Assembly (NCBI GenBank): GCA_964518595.1
Contig: CAZFHA010000034.1
Span: 1-16,477, forward strand
From: CAZFHA01 sp964518595
Lineage (GTDB): Bacteria; Bacillota; Clostridia; Saccharofermentanales; Saccharofermentanaceae
Direction of reading: 5' to 3'
DNA: 16,477 nt
Of the stretch, positions 6,587-14,155 are shown piece by piece. The notes beneath the pieces were generated by a model, which worked only from the letters and a program-made list of their open reading frames with translations, had not been told where the DNA came from and did no database searches. Numbering within the stretch: position 1 is the first letter of the stretch; each line of letters begins with the position of its first letter. The position numbers and the translations under genes were made by a program.

Positions 6587-7693
6587 ATGAAATTTATATG
6601 CTCTAGAGACCGTTTGATGGAAGCTATTTCAACTGTTCAAAAAGCTGTTTCTACCCGCTCTACTTTACCCATCCTGGATGGAATCTTGATTGAGGCAACT
6701 TCTACGGAAGGAGTTAAGTTAACGGGATATGATTTGGAGACAGGCATAGAATCTCAAGTAGACTCTGAAGTTACAGAAGGCGGTTCCATTGTTATCAATT
6801 CACGTTTAATTGGAGAGATCGTTAGAAAACTTCCTGATGATCAAGTCTCGATTGAAACTAATACACAGATGCAAGTCAGTATTGAAAGTGGTTCTTCCGT
6901 CTTCTCTATCAAGGGAATGTCGGCTGATGGATATCCCAAGATTCCTGTGGTATCTGATGCAGAGAAGATTTCTTTACCGCAAGGTTTGTTCAAAGAGATG
7001 ATTCGTCAGACTATCTTTGCTGTGTCTACAGACGAAAGTAGGCCAACACTTAATGGTTGTTTCTTTTCTTGTGATGGTTTTGCCATTGAAATGGTTGCCA
7101 TTGATGGTTTTAGACTTGCCTTAAGAAAGCAACTTTTGGGCGATAACCTTCCGGTTATGAAGTTTATTGTTCCGGGTAAGGCTCTTCATGAGGTTGGTAG
7201 AATCTTAACTGGTAAGGAAGATGAAGTAGTGGTCTACTCTTCTTCTAACCATATTCTCTTTGATACAGGTAGAGTAAGGATCGTTTCACGCCTAATTCAG
7301 GGTGAATATATGAACTATCAAGCCATTTTACCGAAATCATCTAATACCACTATGGTGATTTCTCCCGCTCTGATGTTAAATGCCATTGAGCGTGCATCCT
7401 TGATTATCTTATCGGAAGATCGTCGTTGCCCGGTACAGTTTACCATGCCAAACGATGAGACCCTTGTAATCAGTGCAAGTACTGAGTTGGGAACTTTAAG
7501 AGAAGAGATTCCCGTTACCATAACGGGGGAACGAGTTGATATTGATTTTAACCCCCGCTACTTTATTGACGCTTTGCGAGTCATTGATAAAGAAGAAATT
7601 TCTATTATTTTTAATGGTAGTAATGGACCTTGTGTATTAAGACCAATGGAAGGCGAAGACTTTTCTTATCTGGTACTTCCTTTACGCCGTTGA
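6587..7693 (+). CDS. dnaN: DNA polymerase III beta subunit (sliding clamp)
   Basis: DnaN forms the ring-shaped dimer that tethers DNA polymerase III and many repair enzymes to DNA. The 368-residue length is normal. The N-terminal MKFICSRDRLMEAISTVQKAVSTR stretch and STLPILDGILIEA are typical. Three clamp domains follow, and the C-terminus SYLVLPLRR is the conserved end that shapes the partner-binding pocket. The start is set by a strong GGAGG 8 nt upstream. It is followed after only 15 bp by recF, without the S4-domain gene yaaA that often sits between them in Bacillota. It is probably transcribed from the TATAAT at 6530. Confidence 0.97.
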   Translation: MKFICSRDRLMEAISTVQKAVSTRSTLPILDGILIEATSTEGVKLTGYDLETGIESQVDSEVTEGGSIVINSRLIGEIVRKLPDDQVSIETNTQMQVSIESGSSVFSIKGMSADGYPKIPVVSDAEKISLPQGLFKEMIRQTIFAVSTDESRPTLNGCFFSCDGFAIEMVAIDGFRLALRKQLLGDNLPVMKFIVPGKALHEVGRILTGKEDEVVVYSSSNHILFDTGRVRIVSRLIQGEYMNYQAILPKSSNTTMVISPALMLNAIERASLIILSEDRRCPVQFTMPNDETLVISASTELGTLREEIPVTITGERVDIDFNPRYFIDALRVIDKEEISIIFNGSNGPCVLRPMEGEDFSYLVLPLRR

Positions 7694-7708
7694 TTATGGA
7701 TATAGCGC

Positions 7709-8950
7709 ATGTTAATACGATCAATTCATATTGAGAATTTCAGAAACTATAGAAGGCTCGACTTAGATGTTGAGCCTTCTATTAATGTGTTTTATGGTGA
7801 AAATGCTCAAGGAAAAACGAATATTATTGAAGCTATCTACCTTTGTACTTGTGCTCGTTCTCACCGAACCTCAAAAGATAAAGATTTGATTTATCATGAC
7901 GCGGAGGGAAATAGTGATAAAGGCTATCGCATTGCTCTGGAAATTATGTCTTCTCGTGAGGGGACTGCCAGGTATCAAGAAAGTTTAGCTCTTTCTTATC
8001 AAGAAATACCAACAAAGGGATTCAAAACAGGTAAAATACGCCGAGTTGCAGAGCAAGACGGTGTTCCCCTAGAGCGAATCAGTGATTTTGTGGGACTTTT
8101 TCATGGTGTTATTTTTGCTCCAGAGGATCTTTTACTTATCAAAGAAGGACCTTCAGCTCGAAGACGATACGTAGATTTATTAATTTCTCAAGTAAAACCC
8201 AGCTATTTTCATGATCTAATGACTTATTCTAGGCTTTTAATGCAGCGTAATCGGGCTTTAAAGCTCTTGAAGCAGCGTCAGAGTATTCACAGCTTAAAAG
8301 AGGAAGAACGGGCTGAAATTGAAGTGTGGGATCATCCTCTGGCACAGGTTTCTGCTCGAATTTTAGTTCGAAGAATTGAATATACTCAAAGAATACAAAT
8401 AATTGCAGCAGAAAAGCATGGTCAAATTTCCGGTAACAAAGAGAAGCTACGTATTCGCTATCGTACAATCTCCGGTATTATTACTGATGAGAGTCGAGAA
8501 AATCCTGCAAGTTTTGAAAAGGATTTCGAACAAATTATAGTAAATCGCTATCGGTCTACTCATCAAGAGGACTATGAGCGAGGGATAACTTCCGTCGGCA
8601 TTCATCGTGATGATTTAGAGTTATCTTTGGATGGGGATGGGCTACGCTCCTTTGCTTCACAGGGCCAGCATCGTTCGGCTGCTCTAGCCCTAAAGTTAGC
8701 CGAGTTAACTATTTTAAAAGAAGATACCAAGGAAATGCCGGTACTACTCTTAGATGATGTCTTTAGTGAATTGGATGCTAATAGAAGAGCTTGTCTCCTT
8801 CAAAATATTGAGGATGCTCAAGTTTTTATTACTTGTACTGATAAAAGTTTTATTGAACAAGAATTATGGGAAAAATCAAGTAAAGACCAGTCTTCCCGGC
8901 GAGTTAGCTTTTATAAGGTTCAAGCCGGGACAGTAACAAAAGAGTCCTAA
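7709..8950 (+). CDS. recF: DNA replication and repair protein RecF
   Basis: RecF is an SMC-like ATPase that, with RecO and RecR, loads RecA at single-strand gaps and stalled forks. The 413-residue protein is longer than the usual 360-375. The extra length falls mainly in the coiled middle (about 185-260) and in the polar C-terminal tail. Walker A GENAQGKT spans 30-37, the APEDLLLIKEGPSARRRYVD segment is near 137-156, the ABC signature ASQGQHRS is at 316-323, and Walker B VLLLDD is at 345-350. The ATG at 7709 matches the family N-terminus (ENFRNY). Its ribosome-binding site is poor, which suggests translation coupled to dnaN 15 bp upstream. The gene's 3' end holds a probable remB promoter. Confidence 0.96.
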   Translation: MLIRSIHIENFRNYRRLDLDVEPSINVFYGENAQGKTNIIEAIYLCTCARSHRTSKDKDLIYHDAEGNSDKGYRIALEIMSSREGTARYQESLALSYQEIPTKGFKTGKIRRVAEQDGVPLERISDFVGLFHGVIFAPEDLLLIKEGPSARRRYVDLLISQVKPSYFHDLMTYSRLLMQRNRALKLLKQRQSIHSLKEEERAEIEVWDHPLAQVSARILVRRIEYTQRIQIIAAEKHGQISGNKEKLRIRYRTISGIITDESRENPASFEKDFEQIIVNRYRSTHQEDYERGITSVGIHRDDLELSLDGDGLRSFASQGQHRSAALALKLAELTILKEDTKEMPVLLLDDVFSELDANRRACLLQNIEDAQVFITCTDKSFIEQELWEKSSKDQSSRRVSFYKVQAGTVTKES

Positions 8951-8962
8951 ATATGGTATAAT
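8933..8962 (+). promoter_or_regulatory. Probable remB promoter with extended -10
   Basis: TGGTATAAT (8954-8962) is a perfect extended -10 element. GTAACA (8933-8938) is an acceptable -35 with 18-bp spacing. It starts inside the 3' end of recF and would transcribe remB and possibly gyrB. Confidence 0.6.
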
Positions 8963-9008
8963 TAATAGGTATTTTTACTGAGTGACCCTCGGCAAAGGAG
9001 CTGACATC

Positions 9009-9266
9009 ATGTATTTGCATATTGGTGGCGAGTATACGATTTCCGAGCATTTTATTGTTGGTATGTTCGATATGGATTCTATCACATTTAGGCAAGGAGA
9101 CATGTTAGCTTTTTTAAAGCGAGCCGAAGAGGAGGAGAGAGTCGAATACGTTTCAGTAGATATACCGCGTTCGATTATTGTGACATTAGATAGAATTTAT
9201 TTGTCGCCAATTTCTACTTCTACTTTAAGGAAACGATTTTCTAACAAAAAAGAGACTTTTATGTAG
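9009..9266 (+). CDS. remB: RemB/YaaB-like DUF370 protein
   Basis: This is a small protein of the DUF370 family (extracellular matrix regulator RemA/RemB). In Bacillus, RemA is a DNA-binding activator of biofilm genes, and the paralogue RemB sits between recF and gyrB, exactly as here. The 85-residue length fits. The start is the ATG at 9009 (MYLHIGGEYTI), because AAAGGAG lies 7 nt upstream. An in-frame upstream start at 8982 would put the ribosome-binding site inside the gene and add residues the family lacks. Typical features are YLHIGGE at the N-terminus and SIIVTLDRIYLSPIS near the C-terminus. The function in this organism is inferred only from family and position. Confidence 0.9.
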   Translation: MYLHIGGEYTISEHFIVGMFDMDSITFRQGDMLAFLKRAEEEERVEYVSVDIPRSIIVTLDRIYLSPISTSTLRKRFSNKKETFM

Positions 9267-9289
9267 TTATTTATCGATTTTATAGTGCT

Positions 9290-9302
9290 GTAACATTGTT
9301 AC
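9290..9302. promoter_or_regulatory. GTAAC-N3-GTTAC palindrome upstream of gyrB
   Basis: GTAACATTGTTAC, extended to TGTAACATTGTTACA (9289-9303) and flanked by CT and AA, is a near copy of the site at 15948. It lies in the gap between remB and gyrB, 62 bp before the gyrB start, where it could act as an operator. Copies inside genes argue for a broader role. Confidence 0.55.
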
Positions 9303-9364
9303 AAAGGTAGAAATGGCAAGCTTTTCTGGCTTAGACAAATATATCTACTAACTTAGGAAGGAAA

Positions 9365-11461
9365 ATGAAAATGATTGATGACAAGAACCAAGAGATCCTA
9401 AATCAAAATCCTTATGGTGATTCTGAAAACAAGGATGATGTGGATGGACTGGTTAATTTGGCAGCAGATCCTCGGGCATTAACAGAAGACTATCATGAAG
9501 AGACTTTGGAAGAGATATCTCATGTTGTATCTGGTCAAGATGAATTTGATACTTCAAATGCGTCCGAATATAGTGAATCCGATATACAGGTTTTAGAGGG
9601 TCTGGAAGCCGTTAGAAAGCGTCCAGGTATGTATATTGGTGATACTACCCTTCGTGGCTTACATCACCTAGTATATGAGATTGTAGCTAACTCTGTAGAT
9701 GAAGCTTTGGCAGGGCGCTGTGATACTATATGGGTTACTGTATCCAGGGATGGTTCTGTTACTGTTCAGGATAATGGATCAGGTATTCCCGTAGGTATCC
9801 ATCCTAAGATGGGGATTCCTACTGTTGAGGTAGTGCATACGGTTCTTCATGCCGGTGGCAAATTTGGTGGCGGAGCCTACAGCGTTTCCGGTGGATTACA
9901 CGGGGTTGGAGCATCAGTTGTTAATGCTCTTTCAGCTAAGATGTCTGTAGAAGTTAGAAGAGATGGCAATATTTATTCGATAGAATTCGAGCGGGGAACG
10001 ACTACGAAAGCTCTGTCTATTATAGGTAGTTGTGATCCGGCAGATACGGGTACTAAGACAATTTTTGTGCCGGATAATGAGATATTCCCGGATATTAATT
10101 TTGACTTTGCCTCTATGATAACTCGTTATAGAGAAATGGCATTTTTAAATCGGGAAATTACCATCATTCTAAGAGATGAGCGGGAAGAAGAACCTATTGA
10201 TAAGACATTGCACTATGATGGGGGAATTATCTCCTTTGTTGAGTATCTAAATCGTCATCGTGAATCTCTTCATCGACCACCTATTTATATTGCTCAAAGA
10301 TCAAATGATTGTTTTGTAGAAGTTTCTATTCAATATAATGATTCATTTGCTGAGAATGTTTACTCCTATGCTAACAATATTGCTACCATTGAGGGTGGTA
10401 CTCACCTTACTGGATTTAAGGCAGCATTGACAAAAGTTGTCAATGATTATGCTAGAAAAAACAAATATTTAAAGGATTCAGACAAGAATCTCCAGGGTGA
10501 AGATGCTAGAGAAGGCTTAGGTGCCATAATTAGTGTTAAATTACCAGAACCTCAATTTGAGGGGCAGACAAAATCTAAGTTGGGCAATGCTGAAATCAGA
10601 ACTATGGTTGAGTCTGTTGTCAGTGATAAATTGGCGCAATATTTAGAAGAGAATCCATCAATAGCTAAAATTATTATGGATAAGTGCCTATCTGCTTCTA
10701 GAGCTAGAGAAGCCGCCCGTAAAGCTAGAGACTTAACCAGGCGCAAGAGTGTCTTTGAATCAAGTTCTTTGCCAGGAAAATTAGCTGATTGTCAGGAAAA
10801 AGATGCTAGTTTGTGTGAAATCTTTATCGTAGAGGGTGACTCAGCTGGTGGTTCTGCTAAGCAAGGTCGAGAGAGAAAATATCAAGCTATTTTACCTCTT
10901 TGGGGAAAGATGCTTAATGTTGAAAAAGCTCGAATTGATAAAGTTTACGGGAATGAGAAACTTTTACCGGTAGTTTTAGCTTTAGGCGCTGGAATAGGTG
11001 AAGATTTTGATGAAACAAAACTGCGCTATCATAAAGTTATTATCATGGCGGATGCTGATGTTGACGGTTCTCATATCAGAACTTTACTATTAACTTTCTT
11101 TTTCCGCTATTTAAGACCTTTAGTAGAAAATGGCTATGTCTATATTGCTTGCCCGCCTTTATATCGTGTCTATCATGGAAATGAAGGTTATTATGCATAT
11201 GATGAGAAGCAAGTAGAAGAAATTAAGCAAATGACTGGATGGAAAGAGCCTAAGTTGCAACGTTATAAGGGTTTAGGAGAAATGAGTTCAGAACAGCTCT
11301 GGGAAACTACTATGAATCCAGCTACACGTAAGTTGCTTCAGGTCAGAATCGAAGATGCTCAGGCATCAGATGAAACCTTTACTTTATTGATGGGTGACAA
11401 GGTTGAACCTAGAAAAGAGTTTATTCAGACAAATGCAAAATATGCCGTAACTGATATTTAA
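9365..11461 (+). CDS. gyrB: DNA gyrase subunit B
   Basis: GyrB is the ATPase subunit of DNA gyrase, which introduces negative supercoils with GyrA. The protein has 698 residues against about 640 for most Gram-positive GyrB. The excess is an acidic, polar N-terminal extension (about 1-70) before the conserved DIQVLEGLEAVRKRPGMYIG (73-92). No alternative ATG lies near the conserved start, and AGGAAGG precedes the ATG at 9365. The ATPase domain has EIVANSVDEALAG (105-117), DNGSGIP (136-142) and GGLHGVGASVVNALS. The TOPRIM domain has EGDSAGGSAKQGR (490-502) and DADVDGSHIRTLLLTFFFR (563-581). The tail includes QRYKGLGEM (632-640). Trp513 occupies the position of E. coli Lys447. gyrA does not follow; a terminator and parS do. 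Confidence 0.97.
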   Translation: MKMIDDKNQEILNQNPYGDSENKDDVDGLVNLAADPRALTEDYHEETLEEISHVVSGQDEFDTSNASEYSESDIQVLEGLEAVRKRPGMYIGDTTLRGLHHLVYEIVANSVDEALAGRCDTIWVTVSRDGSVTVQDNGSGIPVGIHPKMGIPTVEVVHTVLHAGGKFGGGAYSVSGGLHGVGASVVNALSAKMSVEVRRDGNIYSIEFERGTTTKALSIIGSCDPADTGTKTIFVPDNEIFPDINFDFASMITRYREMAFLNREITIILRDEREEEPIDKTLHYDGGIISFVEYLNRHRESLHRPPIYIAQRSNDCFVEVSIQYNDSFAENVYSYANNIATIEGGTHLTGFKAALTKVVNDYARKNKYLKDSDKNLQGEDAREGLGAIISVKLPEPQFEGQTKSKLGNAEIRTMVESVVSDKLAQYLEENPSIAKIIMDKCLSASRAREAARKARDLTRRKSVFESSSLPGKLADCQEKDASLCEIFIVEGDSAGGSAKQGRERKYQAILPLWGKMLNVEKARIDKVYGNEKLLPVVLALGAGIGEDFDETKLRYHKVIIMADADVDGSHIRTLLLTFFFRYLRPLVENGYVYIACPPLYRVYHGNEGYYAYDEKQVEEIKQMTGWKEPKLQRYKGLGEMSSEQLWETTMNPATRKLLQVRIEDAQASDETFTLLMGDKVEPRKEFIQTNAKYAVTDI

Positions 11462-11483
11462 TCGTTCAATTATTTAATGATAT

Positions 11484-11523
11484 AAGAGGGAGTGAGTTTT
11501 TGAAGAATTCATTCCCTCTTTTT
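11484..11523 (+). terminator. Rho-independent terminator of gyrB
   Basis: The stem AAGAGGGAGTGA / TCATTCCCTCTT (12 bp with one G-U pair, arms 11484-11495 and 11509-11520) is followed by T residues. It lies 22 bp after the gyrB stop. The last T is also the first base of the adjoining parS. Confidence 0.88.
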
Positions 11524-11538
11524 GTTTCACGTGAAACA
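11523..11538. promoter_or_regulatory. parS: parS site 1
   Basis: TGTTTCACGTGAAACA is a perfect 16-bp match to the classic ParB-binding parS consensus. It is directly abutted by the gyrB terminator and lies about 1.3 kb upstream of parB. Confidence 0.95.
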
Positions 11539-11928
11539 ATTATTGTGGCTATTATGAAATTTTTTTATTATTAGTCTAATTTCTATAGTATATTCTTTCT
11601 TCTTAACTAAACTGCTTTGTTAATTTGGACTTTCTAATAAATTAACGAGTGAATATTTTGTAGTATATAAACTGGTGTTTGTAAATTGAATTTTATACTT
11701 ATAATTAGATGAACTATTTAATTAGTGAATTATCTCAGTTGCTTTAGGAGTTTTAGTTTGCTTATTGAGTTTAATTCCCTAATATTCTGTGCTAATTTTA
11801 TTTGATACAGGTAGCTATAGTCTAAATTTTTTCTCGTAACATCAGATTTGCTAATATATTATTGTATTAGCTAGTTATTTATTATGCTTTTTTCTTTTTT
11901 ATGTAATTTTCTGTGAGATAAGTTAATC
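11539..11928. other. Gene-free AT-rich stretch between the two parS sites
   Basis: About 390 bp with stops in all frames that I examined, and no RNA gene, DnaA box or clear promoter. The composition is strongly AT-rich. Its position between two parS sites suggests a centromere-like spacer for ParB spreading, or simply degenerate sequence. Confidence 0.5.
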
Positions 11929-11966
11929 TTTACATGTTTTGTTTCACGTGAAACAAAACATGTAAA
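11929..11966. repeat. parS: 38-bp perfect palindrome containing parS site 2
   Basis: TGTTTCACGTGAAACA at 11940-11955 is a perfect parS. The symmetry continues 11 bp beyond it on each side (TTTACATGTTT left, AAACATGTAAA right), giving 19-bp perfect arms with no spacer. No T-run follows, so it is not a terminator. It lies 80 bp before the parA start and could also mediate ParB/ParA autoregulation. Confidence 0.95.
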
Positions 11967-12045
11967 CTAACCGACATAGTATTTCCTATTATATCTGATA
12001 CAATTAATGAAGATGCGGTTTACAGAGGGAGAGGAGTATTATAAT

Positions 12046-12810
12046 ATGGCGCAGATTTTATCCATTGTAAATCAAAAAGGCGGCGTAGGAAAGACAACAA
12101 CAAGTGTTAATCTTGCTGCTTTTCTAGCTTACAGAGGTAAAAAGGTTTTAGTTGTTGATCTTGATCCTCAAGGCAATGCAACAAGTGGTTTAGGTTTTGA
12201 CAAAACAGAACTTAAATATTCAGTTTACGATCTTCTTGTAAATGAAATTGAGGCAAAGGATGTAATTGTACCAACAAAAAGAAAAAATCTAGATATGTGT
12301 CCTACAAATATTAATTTGGCAGGCGCTGAGGTAGAATTAGTCTCTGCTATGTCCAGAGAAACTATCCTAAAGCGTGCTTTAGATGCAGTTGCAGAAAATT
12401 ATGATTTTATTCTAATTGATTGTCCACCTTCTCTGGGGCTATTAACCTTGAATGCTCTATCAGCTTCCACAGGTGTCATTGTTCCTATACAAGGTGAATA
12501 TTATGCTCTGGAAGGACTGACTCAGCTAGTAGATACAATTAATTTAGTAAAGAAGCGATTAAATCCAGCGATCGGAATTTTTGGTGTTGTGATTACTATG
12601 TATGACAATAGAACACAATTGACAAAACAAGTCACCACAGAAGTTAGAAAATACTTTGGTGATAAGGTTTTCAAAACAGTAATTCCGAGAAATATTCGCT
12701 TAGCAGAAGCTCCCAGCCATGGAAAAACTATTATTGAGTATGATAAAAATTCCCGTGGTGGTAGAGCCTACAATGATCTGTCTTACGAAGTTGTTAAACG
12801 TGTAAAATGA
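12046..12810 (+). CDS. parA: Chromosome-partitioning ATPase ParA/Soj
   Basis: ParA is a deviant Walker ATPase that binds the nucleoid and, stimulated by ParB, moves or orients the origin; its Bacillus homologue Soj also regulates DnaA. I start at the ATG at 12046 (MAQILSIVNQ), preceded by GAGGGAGAGGAG at good spacing. The frame is open to an ATG at 12007, but that one lacks a ribosome-binding site and adds 13 atypical residues. The 254-residue length matches Soj. The deviant Walker A KGGVGKTT spans 11-18 (signature Lys11, Lys16). DLDPQGNATSGLG lies at 38-50, and Walker B ILIDCPPSLG at 122-131. It is followed by parB after 24 bp, forming an operon. Confidence 0.96.
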   Translation: MAQILSIVNQKGGVGKTTTSVNLAAFLAYRGKKVLVVDLDPQGNATSGLGFDKTELKYSVYDLLVNEIEAKDVIVPTKRKNLDMCPTNINLAGAEVELVSAMSRETILKRALDAVAENYDFILIDCPPSLGLLTLNALSASTGVIVPIQGEYYALEGLTQLVDTINLVKKRLNPAIGIFGVVITMYDNRTQLTKQVTTEVRKYFGDKVFKTVIPRNIRLAEAPSHGKTIIEYDKNSRGGRAYNDLSYEVVKRVK

Positions 12811-12834
12811 TATATATCATAGAAAGGAATTATT

Positions 12835-13713
12835 ATGGGACCAGGATCTAAAGGTTTAGGGAAAGGTTTAGGAGCATTGTTGTCTGTGGAAGGAATACCA
12901 GAGCAGCAGATGGATTCCGTTGTTGAGCTAAAAATTAATGATATTAGTCCCAATGGGGAGCAGCCAAGAAAACGGTTTGAAGAGAATGCCTTAGCAGAAC
13001 TAGCGGCTTCTATTCAGGAAAATGGAATTATTCAACCTATTATTGTAGTTAAAAAGGATAAAGGTTACCGCATTGTTGCTGGTGAACGGCGCTGGAGAGC
13101 GGCTAGATTAGCTGGACTTACTGTAATTCCAGCAATTATTAGAGATCTTACTGACCAACAGACTATGGAACAGGCTTTAATTGAAAATATTCAGCGCCAG
13201 GATCTGAATCCTCTGGAAGAAGCCTTTGCTATGGAACATTTGATGAAGGTTCATCGAATGACTCAAGAGCAGTTAGCTAAAAAGATTGGAAAAAGTCGTC
13301 CTGCTATTGCCAATACTGTTAGATTAACTACTCTTGACCCAACACTACAGGATTTTGTTCGTAATGGTGATTTGACAGCTGGTCATGCCAGAGCTCTTTT
13401 GGCTTTACCCTCAGTAGAAGAACAAAAACGTGCTGCCGATTTTATTTTAGAAAAGGAGCTTAGTGTACGGGAGACGGAAGAATATATTAGACGTTTATTA
13501 CTCCCTAAATTGCCGGTAGACGAGAGCCCAAAAGAAACTGTTAATCCTGCTATTGCTCTTAGTTCACGTGATGTAGAAAGACGATTAACAAAGCACTTTG
13601 GCACAAAAGTAAAATTAAAACTTAAAGATCAAATTAAGGGAAAAGGAACACTAACCATTGAGTATTTTTCCTATGATGATTTAGATAGAGTTTTAGAATT
13701 AATTGGAGAATAA
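12835..13713 (+). CDS. parB: Chromosome-partitioning protein ParB/Spo0J
   Basis: ParB is a CTP-dependent clamp that loads at parS and spreads on neighbouring DNA, recruiting SMC condensin and regulating ParA. The 292-residue protein begins with the basic KGLGKGLGALL segment (6-16), which in homologues stimulates ParA ATPase. The CTP-binding motifs GERRWRAARLAGL (83-95) and ENIQRQDLNPLEEA (117-130) are intact. A helix-turn-helix region follows (about 144-165, QEQLAKKIGKSRPAIANTVRL), and a C-terminal dimerisation domain ends the protein. The ATG has AGAAAGGA upstream. Its two cognate sites lie about 0.9 and 1.3 kb upstream, beside parA. Confidence 0.96.
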   Translation: MGPGSKGLGKGLGALLSVEGIPEQQMDSVVELKINDISPNGEQPRKRFEENALAELAASIQENGIIQPIIVVKKDKGYRIVAGERRWRAARLAGLTVIPAIIRDLTDQQTMEQALIENIQRQDLNPLEEAFAMEHLMKVHRMTQEQLAKKIGKSRPAIANTVRLTTLDPTLQDFVRNGDLTAGHARALLALPSVEEQKRAADFILEKELSVRETEEYIRRLLLPKLPVDESPKETVNPAIALSSRDVERRLTKHFGTKVKLKLKDQIKGKGTLTIEYFSYDDLDRVLELIGE

Positions 13714-13806
13714 GGCAGTTCTTGGAATTATACCTAACAATAGCTCAACTCCAAGAATAGATTATTAGATGGCTTAAACTAATTGTAAATAGGATTTTAA
13801 ATAGAG

Positions 13807-13836
13807 ACCCGGTCAAGCAATCTTGGCTGGGTTTTT
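13807..13836 (+). terminator. Rho-independent terminator of parAB
   Basis: The stem ACCCGGTCAAG / CTTGGCTGGGT (11 bp, two G-U pairs) has loop CAAT and is followed by TTTT. It lies about 95 bp after the parB stop. Confidence 0.85.
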
Positions 13837-14007
13837 ATTATCTTATAGCATCGTAAAAGATTCTACTTAGTTGCCGTTAATATCAGCTTGTAAGCCATTT
13901 TAAAGCCGCTTAGAGCTCTTGTTTTCCTCTTAATGGGAGTTTAATACTATTTCTCTTTAAAGGTCTTAAAAGCAGTTTTTGAGTCAATAAATAAACCATT
14001 AAAACTA

Positions 14008-14032
14008 TAATTATTATAAATTATAATAATTA
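14008..14032. repeat. AT-only inverted repeat upstream of the phosphatase gene
   Basis: TAATTATTATAA, a central A, then TTATAATAATTA gives 12-bp perfect arms made only of A and T. It might be an operator for the downstream gene or chance in an AT-rich tract. Confidence 0.5.
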
Positions 14033-14155
14033 ATAGAATCTATATAAGACTATTTCAATTAATTCTGCTATGCTATTAGCTATGGAGCAAATCATTAAAA
14101 CAAAAAATTTGAATTATGAAATAGAAATAAATAATATCTAAAAGGAGCACCGGAT

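Larger units (their letters stand above)
13714..14155. other. Intergenic region between parB and the phosphatase gene
   Basis: About 440 bp without a gene. It holds an imperfect hairpin lacking a T-run (arms 13719-13726 and 13750-13757), a terminator at 13807-13836, and an AT-only palindrome at 14008-14032. No confident promoter is seen before the phosphatase gene. Confidence 0.6.

Noticed and set aside
13560..13575. parS-like TAGTTCACGTGATGTA inside parB
   Set aside because: Only 11 of 16 positions match; the core TTCACGTGA is present but the arms are not symmetrical. At best a weak secondary site.
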